Positions 24,490-33,736 of a DNA stretch of 64,000 nucleotides are shown here, piece by piece; position 1 is the stretch's first letter, and each line of letters begins with the position of its first letter. A program made the position numbers and the translations under genes. A model generated the notes under the pieces. It was given only the letters and a program-made list of their open reading frames with translations. It had not been told where the DNA came from and did not search any database. The stretch covers positions 163,116 to 227,115 of the forward strand of contig NZ_BMMD01000003.1 in NCBI RefSeq assembly GCF_014645655.1, read 5' to 3'. This stretch comes from Agromyces bauzanensis (GTDB lineage Bacteria > Actinomycetota > Actinomycetes > Actinomycetales > Microbacteriaceae).

Positions 24490-24642
24490 CCGGGAGAGCC
24501 GTCGCCGTGCTCACCGCCGTGCTCGGACTCGAGCCCGACGGCGACGCGCTTCGCACGGCTCCGATGGCGCGGTTCACGCCCATGTCGGTACGGGGCCTGC
24601 GTGTGGGAGGGCGCACCGTGGACCTCACGGAAGCGGGCTGAT
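24490..24642 (+). pseudogene. C-terminal fragment, possibly of a glycogen-debranching-type hydrolase
   Basis: One frame reads AVAVLTAVLGLEPDGDALRT, then APMARFTPMSVRGLRVGGRT, then VDLTEAG and stop. The pattern (LLGLEPD, RVRGLRVGG) resembles the extreme C terminus of bacterial glucosidase or glycogen-debranching-like proteins. No start codon, ribosome site or catalytic domain is present. It lies between two minus-strand genes and looks like the leftover end of a deleted plus-strand gene. The family assignment is tentative. Confidence 0.35.
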
Positions 24643-24665
24643 CGCGAATCCTGTGCCGGGCCAGC

Positions 24666-25418
24666 TCAGCCGACGAGCCAGCGCGCAGCCTCCTCGACGA
24701 AGTGCTCGAGCTCGGCGAGCGATCCCGCCGGCGTGACGGCGCGCAGCACGACCTCGTCGACGACGTCGAAGGCGGCGAGGCCGGCGGCGGCCATGATCGT
24801 GGTGTCGATCGGCCGCACGCCGAGGCGCTCGAAGTTCGCGGCGTACGACGGCACCGCCGCGTAGCGGTCGGCCTCGCGCTCGAGCGCGGCGCGTGCGTCG
24901 GGGTCCGCGATCGTGCGCACGTACAGCACGCCGCGCACGGCGCGGCCGGCGGCCGCGTCGCGGAGTTCCGTCACCGCCTCGGTCGCCGCCGCGGGCGTGA
25001 GCCAGTTGTACAGCACGCCGTCGGCCTGCTCGGCGGCCAGCCGCCGCATGCGCGGACCGAGCGCACCCACGACGATCGCGGCATCCGTCGCCTGACGCAG
25101 CGTGGCGATGCCGTCGCGGACGAGGGCGAGCGGATGCGGGGCGCCGCCCGAGCCGATGCCGACCGTGAGGCGGTCGACGGGAAGGCCTGCCAGGTCGAGC
25201 GTGTCGGCCGGGCGACGATCGAGCGGGATCACGCCCGTCGCGAGGCGCAACCTCTCGGTCGCCGCCGCCGCGGTGCGGAGCGCGGCGAGGGAGTCGCCGC
25301 CCGGCACGTCGTTCACCCACAGCGCCGCGAAGCCGAGACGCTCGACTCGCGGTGCGAGTGCGCGGATGGTGTCGGCGTCGGTGGTGCCGGTGAGTCCGAT
25401 CGAGAGGTCGGCGCGCAT
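24666..25418 (-). CDS. LLM-class flavin-dependent oxidoreductase
   Basis: A 250-residue short luciferase-like TIM-barrel protein. ALWVNDVPGGDSL, ATGVIPLDRRPA (the LATGV strand), LTVGIGSGG and VVGALGPRMRRLAAEQADG are in the order of the bacterial luciferase/F420-dependent reductase superfamily. It is shorter than typical LLM proteins (300-350). Either FMN or F420 could be the cofactor. It lies 5 bp after purM on the same strand, so it is likely co-transcribed with it, without an obvious functional link. Confidence 0.85.
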   Translation of the reverse strand: MRADLSIGLTGTTDADTIRALAPRVERLGFAALWVNDVPGGDSLAALRTAAAATERLRLATGVIPLDRRPADTLDLAGLPVDRLTVGIGSGGAPHPLALVRDGIATLRQATDAAIVVGALGPRMRRLAAEQADGVLYNWLTPAAATEAVTELRDAAAGRAVRGVLYVRTIADPDARAALEREADRYAAVPSYAANFERLGVRPIDTTIMAAAGLAAFDVVDEVVLRAVTPAGSLAELEHFVEEAARWLVG

Positions 25419-25423
25419 GCCGG

Positions 25424-26545
25424 TCAGCTCCCGTAGGAGCCGACGAGCCGCACGGCGCCGCCGTCCACGCCCTTGGCGCCCTGTTCCCAGCCGTCGGCCG
25501 AGCCGGTCGCAGCCGGTTCGCCGCCGATGGCCACGCTGCCCACCTGCCACGCGGGCAGCCCCAGCCCGCCGAGCTCGGCGACGACGTCGGCTGCGGCATC
25601 CTGGGCCACGACCGCGAAGAAGCCGATGCCGAGGTTCCAGGTGCCCTCGGTCGACTCGAGCGTCGTGCCGGCGAGGTCGTTCAGCACCCGGAAGACGGGT
25701 GCGGGCGACCAGGTGGAGCGGTCCACCTCGACGCGTGAGTCGGGCGGCAGCACGCGGGCGAGGTTCGCCGCGATGCCGCCACCGGTGACGTGCGAGAGCG
25801 AGTGCACGGATGCCGCGAGCCGCTCGTGCTCGAGGAGACGCACGAGCGGGCCCGAGTACAGCCGCGTGGGCTCGAGCAGCGCCTCGCCCCAGGTCATGCC
25901 GAGGTCGGTCGCGGCGTCCGTGTAGGAGATCCCGGCGATGTGCAGGATGCTGCGCACGAGCGAGAACCCGTTGGAGTGCAGCCCGCTTGAAGCGATGGCG
26001 AGCACGGCGTCGCCGTCGGCCACGCGGTCGGCCCCGAGGAGCCGATCGGCCTCGACGACCCCGACGGCGGCACCCGCCACGTCGTAGTCGTCGACGCCCA
26101 TGAGGCCGGGATGCTCGGCGGTCTCGCCGCCGACGAGCGCGGTGCCGGTCTCGGCGCACGCGCGCGCGATGCCGGTGACGATCGCGGCGATGCGCTCGGG
26201 CACGACCTTGCCGCAGGCGATGTAGTCGGTCATGAACAGCGGCTTGGCGCCAACGACGACGATGTCGTCGACGACCATGCCGACGAGGTCCTGGCCCACG
26301 GTGTCGTGGACGTCGAGCGCCTGTGCGATGGCGATCTTGGTGCCGACGCCGTCGGTCGAGGTCGCGAGCAGTGGTCGCTCGTACGCCTTGGCGAAGGAGA
26401 GGTCGAAGAGGCCGGCGAAGCCGCCGACGCCGCCGAGCACATTCGGCCCGTGGGTCTTCGCGATCGCCTCCTTCATGAGCTCGACGGCGAGATCGCCGGC
26501 CGCGGTGTCGACTCCGGCGGCGGCGTAGGACGAGTTCGCGGTCAC
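25424..26545 (-). CDS. purM: Phosphoribosylformylglycinamidine cyclo-ligase (AIR synthase)
   Basis: Fifth step of de novo purine synthesis: FGAM plus ATP gives AIR. The 373-residue protein has the PurM N-terminal domain with GGVGGFAGLFDL, STDGVGTKIAIAQ (the ATP-grasping DGVGTK loop), VDDIVVVGAKPLFMTDYIAC and ALVGGETAEHPG. The C-terminal domain includes SSGLHSNGFSLVR and LSHVTGGGIAANLARVLP. The start is GTG at 26545, 7 nt after a TACCCT hexamer, probably leaderless. purF, usually its neighbour, is 12 kb away and divergently oriented. Confidence 0.96.
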   Translation of the reverse strand: MTANSSYAAAGVDTAAGDLAVELMKEAIAKTHGPNVLGGVGGFAGLFDLSFAKAYERPLLATSTDGVGTKIAIAQALDVHDTVGQDLVGMVVDDIVVVGAKPLFMTDYIACGKVVPERIAAIVTGIARACAETGTALVGGETAEHPGLMGVDDYDVAGAAVGVVEADRLLGADRVADGDAVLAIASSGLHSNGFSLVRSILHIAGISYTDAATDLGMTWGEALLEPTRLYSGPLVRLLEHERLAASVHSLSHVTGGGIAANLARVLPPDSRVEVDRSTWSPAPVFRVLNDLAGTTLESTEGTWNLGIGFFAVVAQDAAADVVAELGGLGLPAWQVGSVAIGGEPAATGSADGWEQGAKGVDGGAVRLVGSYGS

Positions 26546-26617
26546 GTGTCAAGGGTACCCGGGCACCGTGAGCCGAAGCGGCCGTCCCGGCGGCATCGGC
26601 GGGACTAAAATGACGGC

Positions 26618-27226
26618 ATGTCGGGGGCCACGCCGTCGTGGGTGATTCGCGAGAACGCGAGTCGCTCGGTTCTCCTCGCCCTCTACCTGCGCGAGGTGCT
26701 CGGCATCGCGTCGCCCGTCGAGCTTCCTCGACTCCGGGATGTCGGCCCCGTCGGCGCGCGGCTCGAGATGGACGAGCACGACCTGCTCGAGCGCCAGTGG
26801 CGCGCCTGGTGGGCGATGACCGTCGAGCCCGAGGCGCATCCCTCGCCCGTGCCGCTCGAGCTCGTAGAGGCATACGAGACGGATGTCGCGCTCCCCACGT
26901 CCGAGGCCGAGGTGCTCGCGGCGGCGATCGTGCCCCATGCCGAAGCGGCTCGGGCCTGGGCCGAATGGGCGCACCAGGAGTACCGGTCGGCGTCCGCTGC
27001 GCGACGCGGCGACTCGTATCGCGCCTACGCCGGAACCATCGCCGAGCACGAGCGCGAGGTGGGCCGGCGAGCGCACTCGTTCGAGCTCAACGTGGAGGTG
27101 CTGCCGTTCGCGGCGCCGGGCGTCTGGTGGATCGGCGCGATGACGGTCGGGGTCACCGACTCGCTGCGGTCGGATGCCTCGGCGTTCGACGACGCCATCC
27201 ACCCGATCATCGCCGAACTGGCGTAG
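26618..27226 (+). CDS. Conserved hypothetical protein
   Basis: A 202-residue soluble protein with no recognised domain. It is rich in Trp (RQWRAWWAMTVEPEAH, VWWIGAM) and mostly helical. TAAAAT lies 7 nt before the ATG with no ribosome site, consistent with leaderless expression divergent from purM. It contains the local word GGATGCC near its end, so it belongs to the ancestral chromosome and marks the left edge of the island. Confidence 0.65.
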   Translation: MSGATPSWVIRENASRSVLLALYLREVLGIASPVELPRLRDVGPVGARLEMDEHDLLERQWRAWWAMTVEPEAHPSPVPLELVEAYETDVALPTSEAEVLAAAIVPHAEAARAWAEWAHQEYRSASAARRGDSYRAYAGTIAEHEREVGRRAHSFELNVEVLPFAAPGVWWIGAMTVGVTDSLRSDASAFDDAIHPIIAELA

Positions 27227-27633
27227 GAGCCGCGGCGCTGGGGCCCAGTTCGATCCAGCTCTTGCGCCTTTCTGTTCTTGCTGCAGTCTTGATCGGTATC
27301 CGCCGGCCGGACCTGTCACGGCCTACTGGGTCTTCGTCCATGGTGGTGCAGGAGCGGGCCCGCCTGGCGCGGGGGGCCGCCTGGGAGCAGCGACTGGCGC
27401 GTGTGGACCTCTCAGGACGTGAGGTTCGGCGCCGGACACGCAAAGCCCGATGCCGCATGGGGCGACCGCCGACACCGTAATCCACTGCGGTCGTGGGCCT
27501 GGCCCACGCCCCATCTGGGTCACGGCCAGTAGCCCCACAACGAGTGCGCCCAATCTGGGCGCTGTGACGCTGCTCCATAGTGGGCGAGGTGACGCTGGCG
27601 CGCGTCCCATCCGACCTATGCTGGCCTGCGGTC
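27227..27633. other. Gene-free left border of the island, with small inverted repeats
   Basis: I see no gene in these 407 bp. GTGGGCC-T-GGCCCAC (27493-27507) and GCGCCC-AATCT-GGGCGC (27546-27562) are perfect small palindromes about 50 bp apart, with a looser CCC-ATCT-GGG between. They may be terminators, operators or ends of a former mobile element. The base pattern differs from both flanks. Confidence 0.5.
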
Positions 27634-28125
27634 CTACTGCGCCATCCTTGCGCTGGCATCTCGCGATCTGACCAGCGAGTCGGCGTGGAGCTCGAGTACG
27701 GAGCGACCGTGCTGGTTTCGGAGTCCGCCGAAGATGGTCACGAGGCATCGCCCGGCCGCTTGCGGTTCGACGGATTGGACGGTGATGGAGCACGTCAGCA
27801 CGTCACCGGCGCGCACGGGGCGTAGGAAGCGCATGCCGTGGATCTCCTTGCCGGCGACGACGTCGTACCTCTGGTAGACGCCGGTCGCTGCGAGCCTCTG
27901 GAAGATCGAGGCCGTGTGCAGGCCGCTGGCGATGAGTCCGCCGAAGTCGCTGTGCGCGGCGAGATCGCGGTCGACGTGGAAGTACTGTGGGTCCCAGGTA
28001 GAGGCGAACCGCACGATCTCGTCCTCGGTGACCTGGTGGAAGCCGCAGTCGATCTCCTGCCCGATGGGCATGTCCTCAGCGGGCAGGAGCACGGGTGCGA
28101 TGGGCTCGACGTGGGGGCGGGTCAT
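27634..28125 (-). CDS. MaoC-type hotdog enoyl-CoA hydratase
   Basis: A 163-residue MaoC dehydratase. FASTWDPQYFHVDRDLAAHS holds the (D)PxxFHxD hydratase motif, and GLIASGLHTASIFQRL the following helix. ATG at 28125 is chosen because it overlaps the acyl-CoA dehydrogenase stop as ATGA; a longer upstream reading would cover the dehydrogenase C terminus. It is the last gene of the island operon and could hydrate enoyl-CoA with the opposite stereochemistry to the crotonase-type hydratase encoded further upstream. Confidence 0.88.
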   Translation of the reverse strand: MTRPHVEPIAPVLLPAEDMPIGQEIDCGFHQVTEDEIVRFASTWDPQYFHVDRDLAAHSDFGGLIASGLHTASIFQRLAATGVYQRYDVVAGKEIHGMRFLRPVRAGDVLTCSITVQSVEPQAAGRCLVTIFGGLRNQHGRSVLELHADSLVRSRDASARMAQ

Positions 28126-29276
28126 AGGGCTCGTGCCACCAGTTCCTTCATGATCTCGTTCGTTCCTCCGTAGATCCTCTGGACCCGGGCAGCGGCGAAC
28201 ATTCGGGCGATCGGGTATTCCATCATGTAGCCGTAGCCGCCGAAGACCTGCAGGCAGCGGTCGACCACCTTGTTCTGGATATCGGTGCACCAGAACTTGG
28301 CGAGGGAGGCGGCGGCGGCGTCGAGCTCGCCGTCGACGTGCCGGGTGATGCAGCTGTCGACGAGGGTGCGTGCGGCGAGGGCGTCAGCGGCGCACTCGGC
28401 AAGGACGAACCGGGTGTTCTGGAAGGACAGGAGGTTCTCCCCGAAGGCCTCTCGCTCCTTCGCGTAGGCGATCGCATGCCGCACGGCCGCCTCGGCCGTG
28501 GCTGCCGCCGCGACGGCAATGATGAGCCGCTCCTGCGGCAGCTGCTCCATGAGCTGCTGGAAGCCGCGGCCTTCGACGCCCCCGAGTAGATTGGCGGCGG
28601 GGACACGCATGTCGACGAAGGACAGCTCTCTGGTGTCCTGGCCGTGCATGCCGATCTTCTCGAGCACCCGGCCGCGCTCGAAGCCCGGCAGGTCAGCCGT
28701 CTCGGCGACGATGAGGGACAGCCCTCTGGCCCCCGGTTCGTCGCTGGTGCGAGCCACGATGATCAGCACGTCGCAGTGGGTTCCGTTGGTGATGAACGTC
28801 TTGGAGCCGTTGATGACGTAGTCGTCACCGTCGCGAACGGCCCGGGTGCGGACCCGTTGCAGGTCCGAGCCGGTGGTCGGTTCGGTCATCGCGATGGCCC
28901 CGACGAGGTCACCCGAAGCCATCCCGGGCAGCCAGCGCCGCTTCTGCTCCTGCGTGCCGAAGGCGTTGAGGTAGTGCGCCACGATGGTGCTGTGGACGCT
29001 GTTGGCCCAGGCATCGTCGGCGACGCGTGCCTGCTCGGCAGCGATGACCGCTTCGTGGGCGAAGGTGCCTCCGCCGCCGCCGTACTCCTCTGGGATGCTG
29101 ATACACAGCAGACCGGCCTGCCCGGCGGCCCGCCAGAAGTCGCGGTCGACCTGATGCTGCTCGGCCCACCGGGCCTGGTTCGGCACGACCTCCCTGTCGA
29201 GGAAGGTGCGGGCGAGCTGGCGCAGGTCGTCGAGGTCCTCGCTCAACCACGGTGACCGGTAGTCGTCCAGGATCAT
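28122..29276 (-). CDS. Acyl-CoA dehydrogenase, long-chain-type active site
   Basis: FAD enzyme that introduces the alpha-beta double bond into acyl-CoA. 384 residues with AMTEPTTGSDLQRVRT (the FAD/substrate signature), RAFL-type N-terminal helices and YGGTNEIMKELVARAL near the end. Gly replaces the Glu that serves as catalytic base in medium-chain enzymes. The base is more likely Glu in QLPQERLIIA (about residue 247), as in long-chain and isovaleryl-type enzymes. Second-last gene of the operon, overlapping the MaoC gene by 4 bp and 11 bp after the hydratase gene. Confidence 0.93.
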   Translation of the reverse strand: MILDDYRSPWLSEDLDDLRQLARTFLDREVVPNQARWAEQHQVDRDFWRAAGQAGLLCISIPEEYGGGGGTFAHEAVIAAEQARVADDAWANSVHSTIVAHYLNAFGTQEQKRRWLPGMASGDLVGAIAMTEPTTGSDLQRVRTRAVRDGDDYVINGSKTFITNGTHCDVLIIVARTSDEPGARGLSLIVAETADLPGFERGRVLEKIGMHGQDTRELSFVDMRVPAANLLGGVEGRGFQQLMEQLPQERLIIAVAAAATAEAAVRHAIAYAKEREAFGENLLSFQNTRFVLAECAADALAARTLVDSCITRHVDGELDAAAASLAKFWCTDIQNKVVDRCLQVFGGYGYMMEYPIARMFAAARVQRIYGGTNEIMKELVARAL

Positions 29277-29287
29277 CTGAGTCGTCC

Positions 29288-30064
29288 CTATCTGCCCGTG
29301 AAGGCGGGTGCGCGTCGGTGGGTGAAGGCGTCGATTCCCTCACTGGCGTCAGCTGTGCCGAGCGCGAGGAGGAAGTTGCGCCGTTCGTGGGCGAGCCCTT
29401 GGTGAAGCGGCATGTCGTTCACCCGGCGTGCCGAGTCAGCAGCATACGCAACGGCTCGCGGGGCGTTGCCTGCGATCTGCGTGGCGAGCTCGAGAGCGCG
29501 GCCGAGTACCTGCGCGTCGTCGACGAGGTCAGCGACCAGGCCGGCGTCGTAAGCCCATTCGGCGTCGACGGGCGCGCCGGTCAGGAGCATCCGCATGGCC
29601 TTGGCCTTGCCGATGGCGTGGACGAGCCGCTGGGTGCCCCCGCCGCCGGGGATCACCCCAAGCTTGACCTCGGGGACGGCGAAGCTGGCCGAGCGGCCTG
29701 CGATGGCGGTGTCGCAGGCGAGGACGAGCTCGCAGCCGCCGCCGAAGGCGATGCCGCGGACCGCGGCGATCGTCGGGACGGACAGGCGGGCCATGGTCTC
29801 GAAGAGCCGGTCGAGCGGGAGCGGGTCGAGCGGGGAGGCGCCGACCATGTTCGGGATCTCGCCGATGTCCGCGCCGGCACAGAAGGCCTTCTCGGACCCC
29901 GTCAGGACGACGGCGCGTACGGCGTCGTCGGCGGCAGCCTCCTCGAGTCGGTCGGCGAGCCGGTCGACGAGCGCGCGGCTCAACGCGTTGAGGGCTACCG
30001 GTCGATCCAGGGTGAGGACCAAGGTCGTGCCCCGGGTCTCGGCGGCCACGAGCTGCTCAGGCAT
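29288..30064 (-). CDS. Enoyl-CoA hydratase/isomerase (crotonase family)
   Basis: A 258-residue crotonase-fold enzyme. TLDRPVALNALSRAL opens it, KAFCAGADIGEI forms the first oxyanion loop, AAVRGIAFGGGCELVLACD the second with GGGCE, and PEVKLGVIPGGGGTQRLV the catalytic segment. Glu in GGGCE and the following PE support hydratase activity. It overlaps the CoA ligase stop by 8 bp. Confidence 0.93.
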   Translation of the reverse strand: MPEQLVAAETRGTTLVLTLDRPVALNALSRALVDRLADRLEEAAADDAVRAVVLTGSEKAFCAGADIGEIPNMVGASPLDPLPLDRLFETMARLSVPTIAAVRGIAFGGGCELVLACDTAIAGRSASFAVPEVKLGVIPGGGGTQRLVHAIGKAKAMRMLLTGAPVDAEWAYDAGLVADLVDDAQVLGRALELATQIAGNAPRAVAYAADSARRVNDMPLHQGLAHERRNFLLALGTADASEGIDAFTHRRAPAFTGR

Positions 30065-31751
30065 CGACCTGCTCTCCTCGGTAGGCGCCGGCGTATGCCT
30101 CGCGGATCGCCTTCTTGTCGAACTTGCCGACGCTCGTGCGGGGGATATCGGTCACGATCTCGATCGCGTCGGGCAGCTGCCATGAGGCGAACGCGATCGA
30201 CAGGTGGACGTGGACGTGCTCGAGGGTGACCTCCTGGCCGGGCTTTGGGACGATGAGCACGAAGGGCCGCTCCTGCCACTTCGGGTGTGCCAGTCCGACG
30301 ACGGCGGCCTCGGCGATGGCCGGGTGGCTGAGGAGCAGGTTCTCCATGTCGATCGACGAAATCCACTCCCCGCCGCTCTTGATGACGTCCTTGACGCGGT
30401 CGGTCACCTTCAGGTAGCCATCCGCGTCGATGGTGCCGACGTCACCGCTGCGCCAGTAGCCGTCGTGGAACCGGTCGGCTTGATCGTCCTCCGGCATGTT
30501 GTGGTAGGTCCTGGTGACCCACGGGCCCCGCACGCAGATCTCGCCCTGCGTGACGCCGTCCCAGGGGACGTCGTTGCCGCTGCCGTCGATGAGCCGAATG
30601 TCGATGCCGCTGACGGGCAACCCCTGCTTGCGCTTGAGCTCGAAGAGCTCGTCCTCGCCCAGGCGTTCGCGCACGCTCGGCTTGTAGCGGTTCATGGTCA
30701 CGAGCGGCGTGGTCTCGGTCGCGCCGTAGGCGTGGACGACCTCGGCGCCGGTCAGGTCGTGGAAGCCGCGCATCATGGTCAGCGGCGGCTCGGTGGCGCC
30801 GGACATCATCCGCAGCCGGGACAGGTCTGGTTTCTCGTCGAGGGTCTCGATGTACCGGAGCATCGGCAGGAAGATCGCGGGTGCGCCATTGGCGACGGTG
30901 ACGCCTTCGGCGATGATCGCATCGGTCAGCGGTTTGGTGTCCTCGGCCATGTAGCGGCCGGGTAGGACGATCTTGTTGGCCATCAGGGTCGCTGCCTGAG
31001 GCAGGCCCCACGCCTGGCCGTGGAACATCGGGGTGATGAGCATGGTGCAGTCGTCGAGGACCATCCCGATGTTCGTGGCGATGGCGTACGAGTGCAGGTA
31101 GATCGCCCGGTGAGAGTAGTAGACGCCCTTGGGCCGGCCGGTCGTGCCGGTCGTGTAGCACGCGGCGTACGCGGAGCGCTCCTCGATCTCGGGCCAGGCG
31201 ATGTGCGGGCTGGCCGCGGCGACGAGGTCCTCGTAGTGGTGCACGTTGGGCAAGCTGGTCTCGACCTGAGAGAGCGGCTTGTCCGTCATGACGACCCAGG
31301 CGCGCACTCCGGGCAGCAGGGGGGCGACAGCCTCGGCGACCGGCAGGAGGGTCTCGTCGACGCAGATGACCGACGTGCCGCTGTCGTCGATGACGAAGGA
31401 CAGGTCCTCTGGGCCCAGACGGAGGTTGAGCTGAACCATCACAGCGGCGAGGCCCGGGATGGCCCAGTAGAGCTCGTAGTGGCGGCGGCTGTTCCAGTCG
31501 AGGATGCCGACCCGGTCCCCGGGCTCGACGCCGAGAGAGCGCAGCGCATTGGCGCCCCGGATCACGCGCTCGTATGCCGCCGCGTACGTGTAGCGGTCCC
31601 AGCCCCCTTCCGGGGTGCGGTAGACGATCTCCCGTTCGGGATGCGTGCGGGCGGCGTGCCGGATGAGCGTGGTCGTGTTGAGCTGGACGTCGTCCCCCAT
31701 GGTCGATGGGTAGCCGGTGACGATGGGGCGGGTGGTGAAGGTGGAAGGCAT
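30057..31751 (-). CDS. Acyl-CoA ligase (AlkK-like, ANL superfamily)
   Basis: Activates a carboxylic acid to its CoA thioester through an acyl-AMP. 564 residues. YTTGTTGRPKGVYYSHR is the AMP-binding P-loop, HAYGATETTPLV the A5 motif, YWRSGDVGTIDADGYL and DRVKDVIKSGGEW the hinge, and SVGKFDKKAIRE carries the catalytic Lys. Closest in pattern to medium/long-chain ligases of the AlkK type. It is the entry enzyme of the island pathway. The exact acid cannot be read from the sequence. Confidence 0.92.
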   Translation of the reverse strand: MPSTFTTRPIVTGYPSTMGDDVQLNTTTLIRHAARTHPEREIVYRTPEGGWDRYTYAAAYERVIRGANALRSLGVEPGDRVGILDWNSRRHYELYWAIPGLAAVMVQLNLRLGPEDLSFVIDDSGTSVICVDETLLPVAEAVAPLLPGVRAWVVMTDKPLSQVETSLPNVHHYEDLVAAASPHIAWPEIEERSAYAACYTTGTTGRPKGVYYSHRAIYLHSYAIATNIGMVLDDCTMLITPMFHGQAWGLPQAATLMANKIVLPGRYMAEDTKPLTDAIIAEGVTVANGAPAIFLPMLRYIETLDEKPDLSRLRMMSGATEPPLTMMRGFHDLTGAEVVHAYGATETTPLVTMNRYKPSVRERLGEDELFELKRKQGLPVSGIDIRLIDGSGNDVPWDGVTQGEICVRGPWVTRTYHNMPEDDQADRFHDGYWRSGDVGTIDADGYLKVTDRVKDVIKSGGEWISSIDMENLLLSHPAIAEAAVVGLAHPKWQERPFVLIVPKPGQEVTLEHVHVHLSIAFASWQLPDAIEIVTDIPRTSVGKFDKKAIREAYAGAYRGEQVDA

Positions 31752-31765
31752 GATGAATCTCCTGT

Positions 31766-32509
31766 TCAGCGGGCGGCCATGCGCAGTGCTCCGTCGAGAC
31801 GGATCACCTCGCCATTGATCATTTGGTTCTCGATGATGTGGAGGGCGAGGCCGGCGTACTCGGACGGGTCGCCGAGGCGTGCCGGGAAGGGCACCTGTTG
31901 GCCCAGCGACTCCCTCGCGGCCTCGGGCAGGTCGCCCATCATTGGCGTGAGGAACAGTCCCGGTGCGATCGTGGCCACCCGGATCCCATACCTGGCCAGC
32001 TCGCGGGCGATCGGAAGGGTCATGGCCACGACTCCACCCTTGGAGGCGGAGTAGGCGGCCTGACCGATCTGGCCGTCGAAGGCGGCGGCCGAGGCAGTAT
32101 TGATGATCACGCCACGCTCGCCGCCCGGGCCCGGCTCGGCGTCGCTCATCGCGGCGGCGGCGAGCCTGATCACGTTGAAGGTGCCGGCGAGGTTCACTTC
32201 GAGGACCTTCATGAAGTCCTCCAGTGCGTGCGGGCCGGACTTGCCGAGCACTTTCTGGGCGATGCCGATGCCGGCGCAGTTGACCACCCCGGACAGCGGT
32301 CCCGGCTGCCGGGTGGCCACCTCGACCGCGTGGGCCACCGCGCCGGAGTCGGTGACGTCGGTCTCGACGAAGACGGCCCCGGCCGGTGCTGTCCCGGCGC
32401 GGTCTGCGACGACGACGTGCGCGCCACGCTCCAGCAGCGCGGCCGTGGTCGCGCCACCGAGCCCGGATGCGCCGCCGGTCACGAGAAAGGTGCGACTGCT
32501 GAGTTGCAT
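31766..32509 (-). CDS. SDR oxidoreductase, 3-hydroxyacyl-CoA dehydrogenase-like
   Basis: A 247-residue short-chain dehydrogenase. [15 protein letters not shown] is the TGxxxGxG cofactor site, NCAGIG the NNAG equivalent, and Tyr and Lys of the YSASK motif with the preceding Ser in [10 protein letters not shown] form the active site. The overall pattern ([32 protein letters not shown]) is that of 17-beta-HSD10-type 3-hydroxyacyl-CoA dehydrogenases. In this operon it would carry out the third step of the beta-oxidation spiral with NAD+. Confidence 0.92.
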   Translation of the reverse strand: MQLSSRTFLVTGGASGLGGATTAALLERGAHVVVADRAGTAPAGAVFVETDVTDSGAVAHAVEVATRQPGPLSGVVNCAGIGIAQKVLGKSGPHALEDFMKVLEVNLAGTFNVIRLAAAAMSDAEPGPGGERGVIINTASAAAFDGQIGQAAYSASKGGVVAMTLPIARELARYGIRVATIAPGLFLTPMMGDLPEAARESLGQQVPFPARLGDPSEYAGLALHIIENQMINGEVIRLDGALRMAAR

Positions 32510-32521
32510 GATGTGGCTCCT

Positions 32522-33697
32522 TCAGGCGATGCGTTCGACGATGGTGGCGTTGGCCATGCCGCCGCCTTCACAGATGGTGAGCAGGCCGTATCGGGCTTGC
32601 CGGCGCTCGAGCTCGTTGACGAGCTGGGTCAGCAGCCGGGCTCCGGTCGAGCCGAGCGGGTGGCCGATGGCGATGGATCCGCCGTTGACGTTGAGCTGGT
32701 CCTCGGGATAGCCGAACTCCTCGCGCCACAGCAGCGGGACCGGCGAGAACGCCTCGTTGACCTCGACGAGGTCGATGTCGCCGACGGTCATGCCGACTTG
32801 GTCCAGGGCCTTCCGGCTGGCAGGGATGACGGCGGTGAACTGAAGCACCGGGTCGTCCGCGGCGACGGCCATGGACACGATCCTGGCCCGCGGCCGTAGC
32901 CCGGCCGCCTCGGTGGCGGCGCGGTCTGCGACGAGGAGCGCGGCGGCGCCGTCGCTCGTCTGCGAGGCGTTGCCGGCGGTGATGACGCCGTCCGGGGAGA
33001 ACACCGGCTGGAGCGCGGCAACGCGCGCGGGGTCGACGTCGGGCCGCATGCCCTCGTCCCGGGTCATCGGCGCGACCGAGCCATCCTTGTCGGTGCCGTC
33101 GAGGGGCACGAGGGCGGACGCGAAGTGTCCGGCATCTGTCGCGGCGGCGGCGCGGCGGTGGCTCTGGACGCTGAAGGCGTCGAGCTGCTCGCGGGTGAAG
33201 CCCCACTTGGCGGCGACGAGCTCGGCTGACGGGCCCTGGGCGGGAAGGTTGCCGTCGAAGCGGGCCAGGACCCGCTCGCCGTACCAGTCGCCCTGGCCGC
33301 CGCCGGGCACGAAGAGCGGGCCGAGGTCGACCCGGCTCATGGACTCGACGCCGGCGCCGATGGCGAAGTCGTACTCGCCGGACTTGATCGCCTGGGCGGC
33401 GAAGTGGACCGCCTGCTGGCCGGAGCCGCACTGCCTGTCCAGGGTCGTGCCGGGCAGGGTGATGGGCAGGCCCGCACCGAGCAGGGCGTTGCGGGCGACA
33501 TTGCCGGTCTGCTCGCCGCGCTGGATGGCACAGCCGACGATGACGTCGGAGAGGCGGTCCGGGTCGAGGCCGGTGCGCTGAACGAGATGGGACAGGGTGT
33601 GCGCGAGCAGGTCGACGGGATGCCAGGTGCGCAGCTGGCCGCCGCGCTTGCCGACCGGTGTGCGGACGGCGTCGACGATGACTGCTTCACGTGTCAT
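32522..33697 (-). CDS. Thiolase (acetyl-CoA C-acyltransferase)
   Basis: Cleaves 3-ketoacyl-CoA to acetyl-CoA and a shortened acyl-CoA. 391 residues. Cys90 in RQCGSGQQA is the acyl-accepting nucleophile. NVNGGSIAIGHPLGSTGAR holds the catalytic His and CEGGGMANA the second Cys. It completes the beta-oxidation set of the operon, 12 bp before the SDR gene. Confidence 0.95.
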   Translation of the reverse strand: MTREAVIVDAVRTPVGKRGGQLRTWHPVDLLAHTLSHLVQRTGLDPDRLSDVIVGCAIQRGEQTGNVARNALLGAGLPITLPGTTLDRQCGSGQQAVHFAAQAIKSGEYDFAIGAGVESMSRVDLGPLFVPGGGQGDWYGERVLARFDGNLPAQGPSAELVAAKWGFTREQLDAFSVQSHRRAAAATDAGHFASALVPLDGTDKDGSVAPMTRDEGMRPDVDPARVAALQPVFSPDGVITAGNASQTSDGAAALLVADRAATEAAGLRPRARIVSMAVAADDPVLQFTAVIPASRKALDQVGMTVGDIDLVEVNEAFSPVPLLWREEFGYPEDQLNVNGGSIAIGHPLGSTGARLLTQLVNELERRQARYGLLTICEGGGMANATIVERIA

Positions 33698-33736
33698 GGT
33701 TGGGCTCCTTGGTGGGGGTACGGGGGTTACGGGTAC

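Noticed and set aside
25419..26873. N-terminal extension of the LLM oxidoreductase frame through purM
   Set aside because: Only the part after position 25418 shows luciferase-like motifs; the rest is the wrong frame of purM, so the start was placed at ATG 25418.
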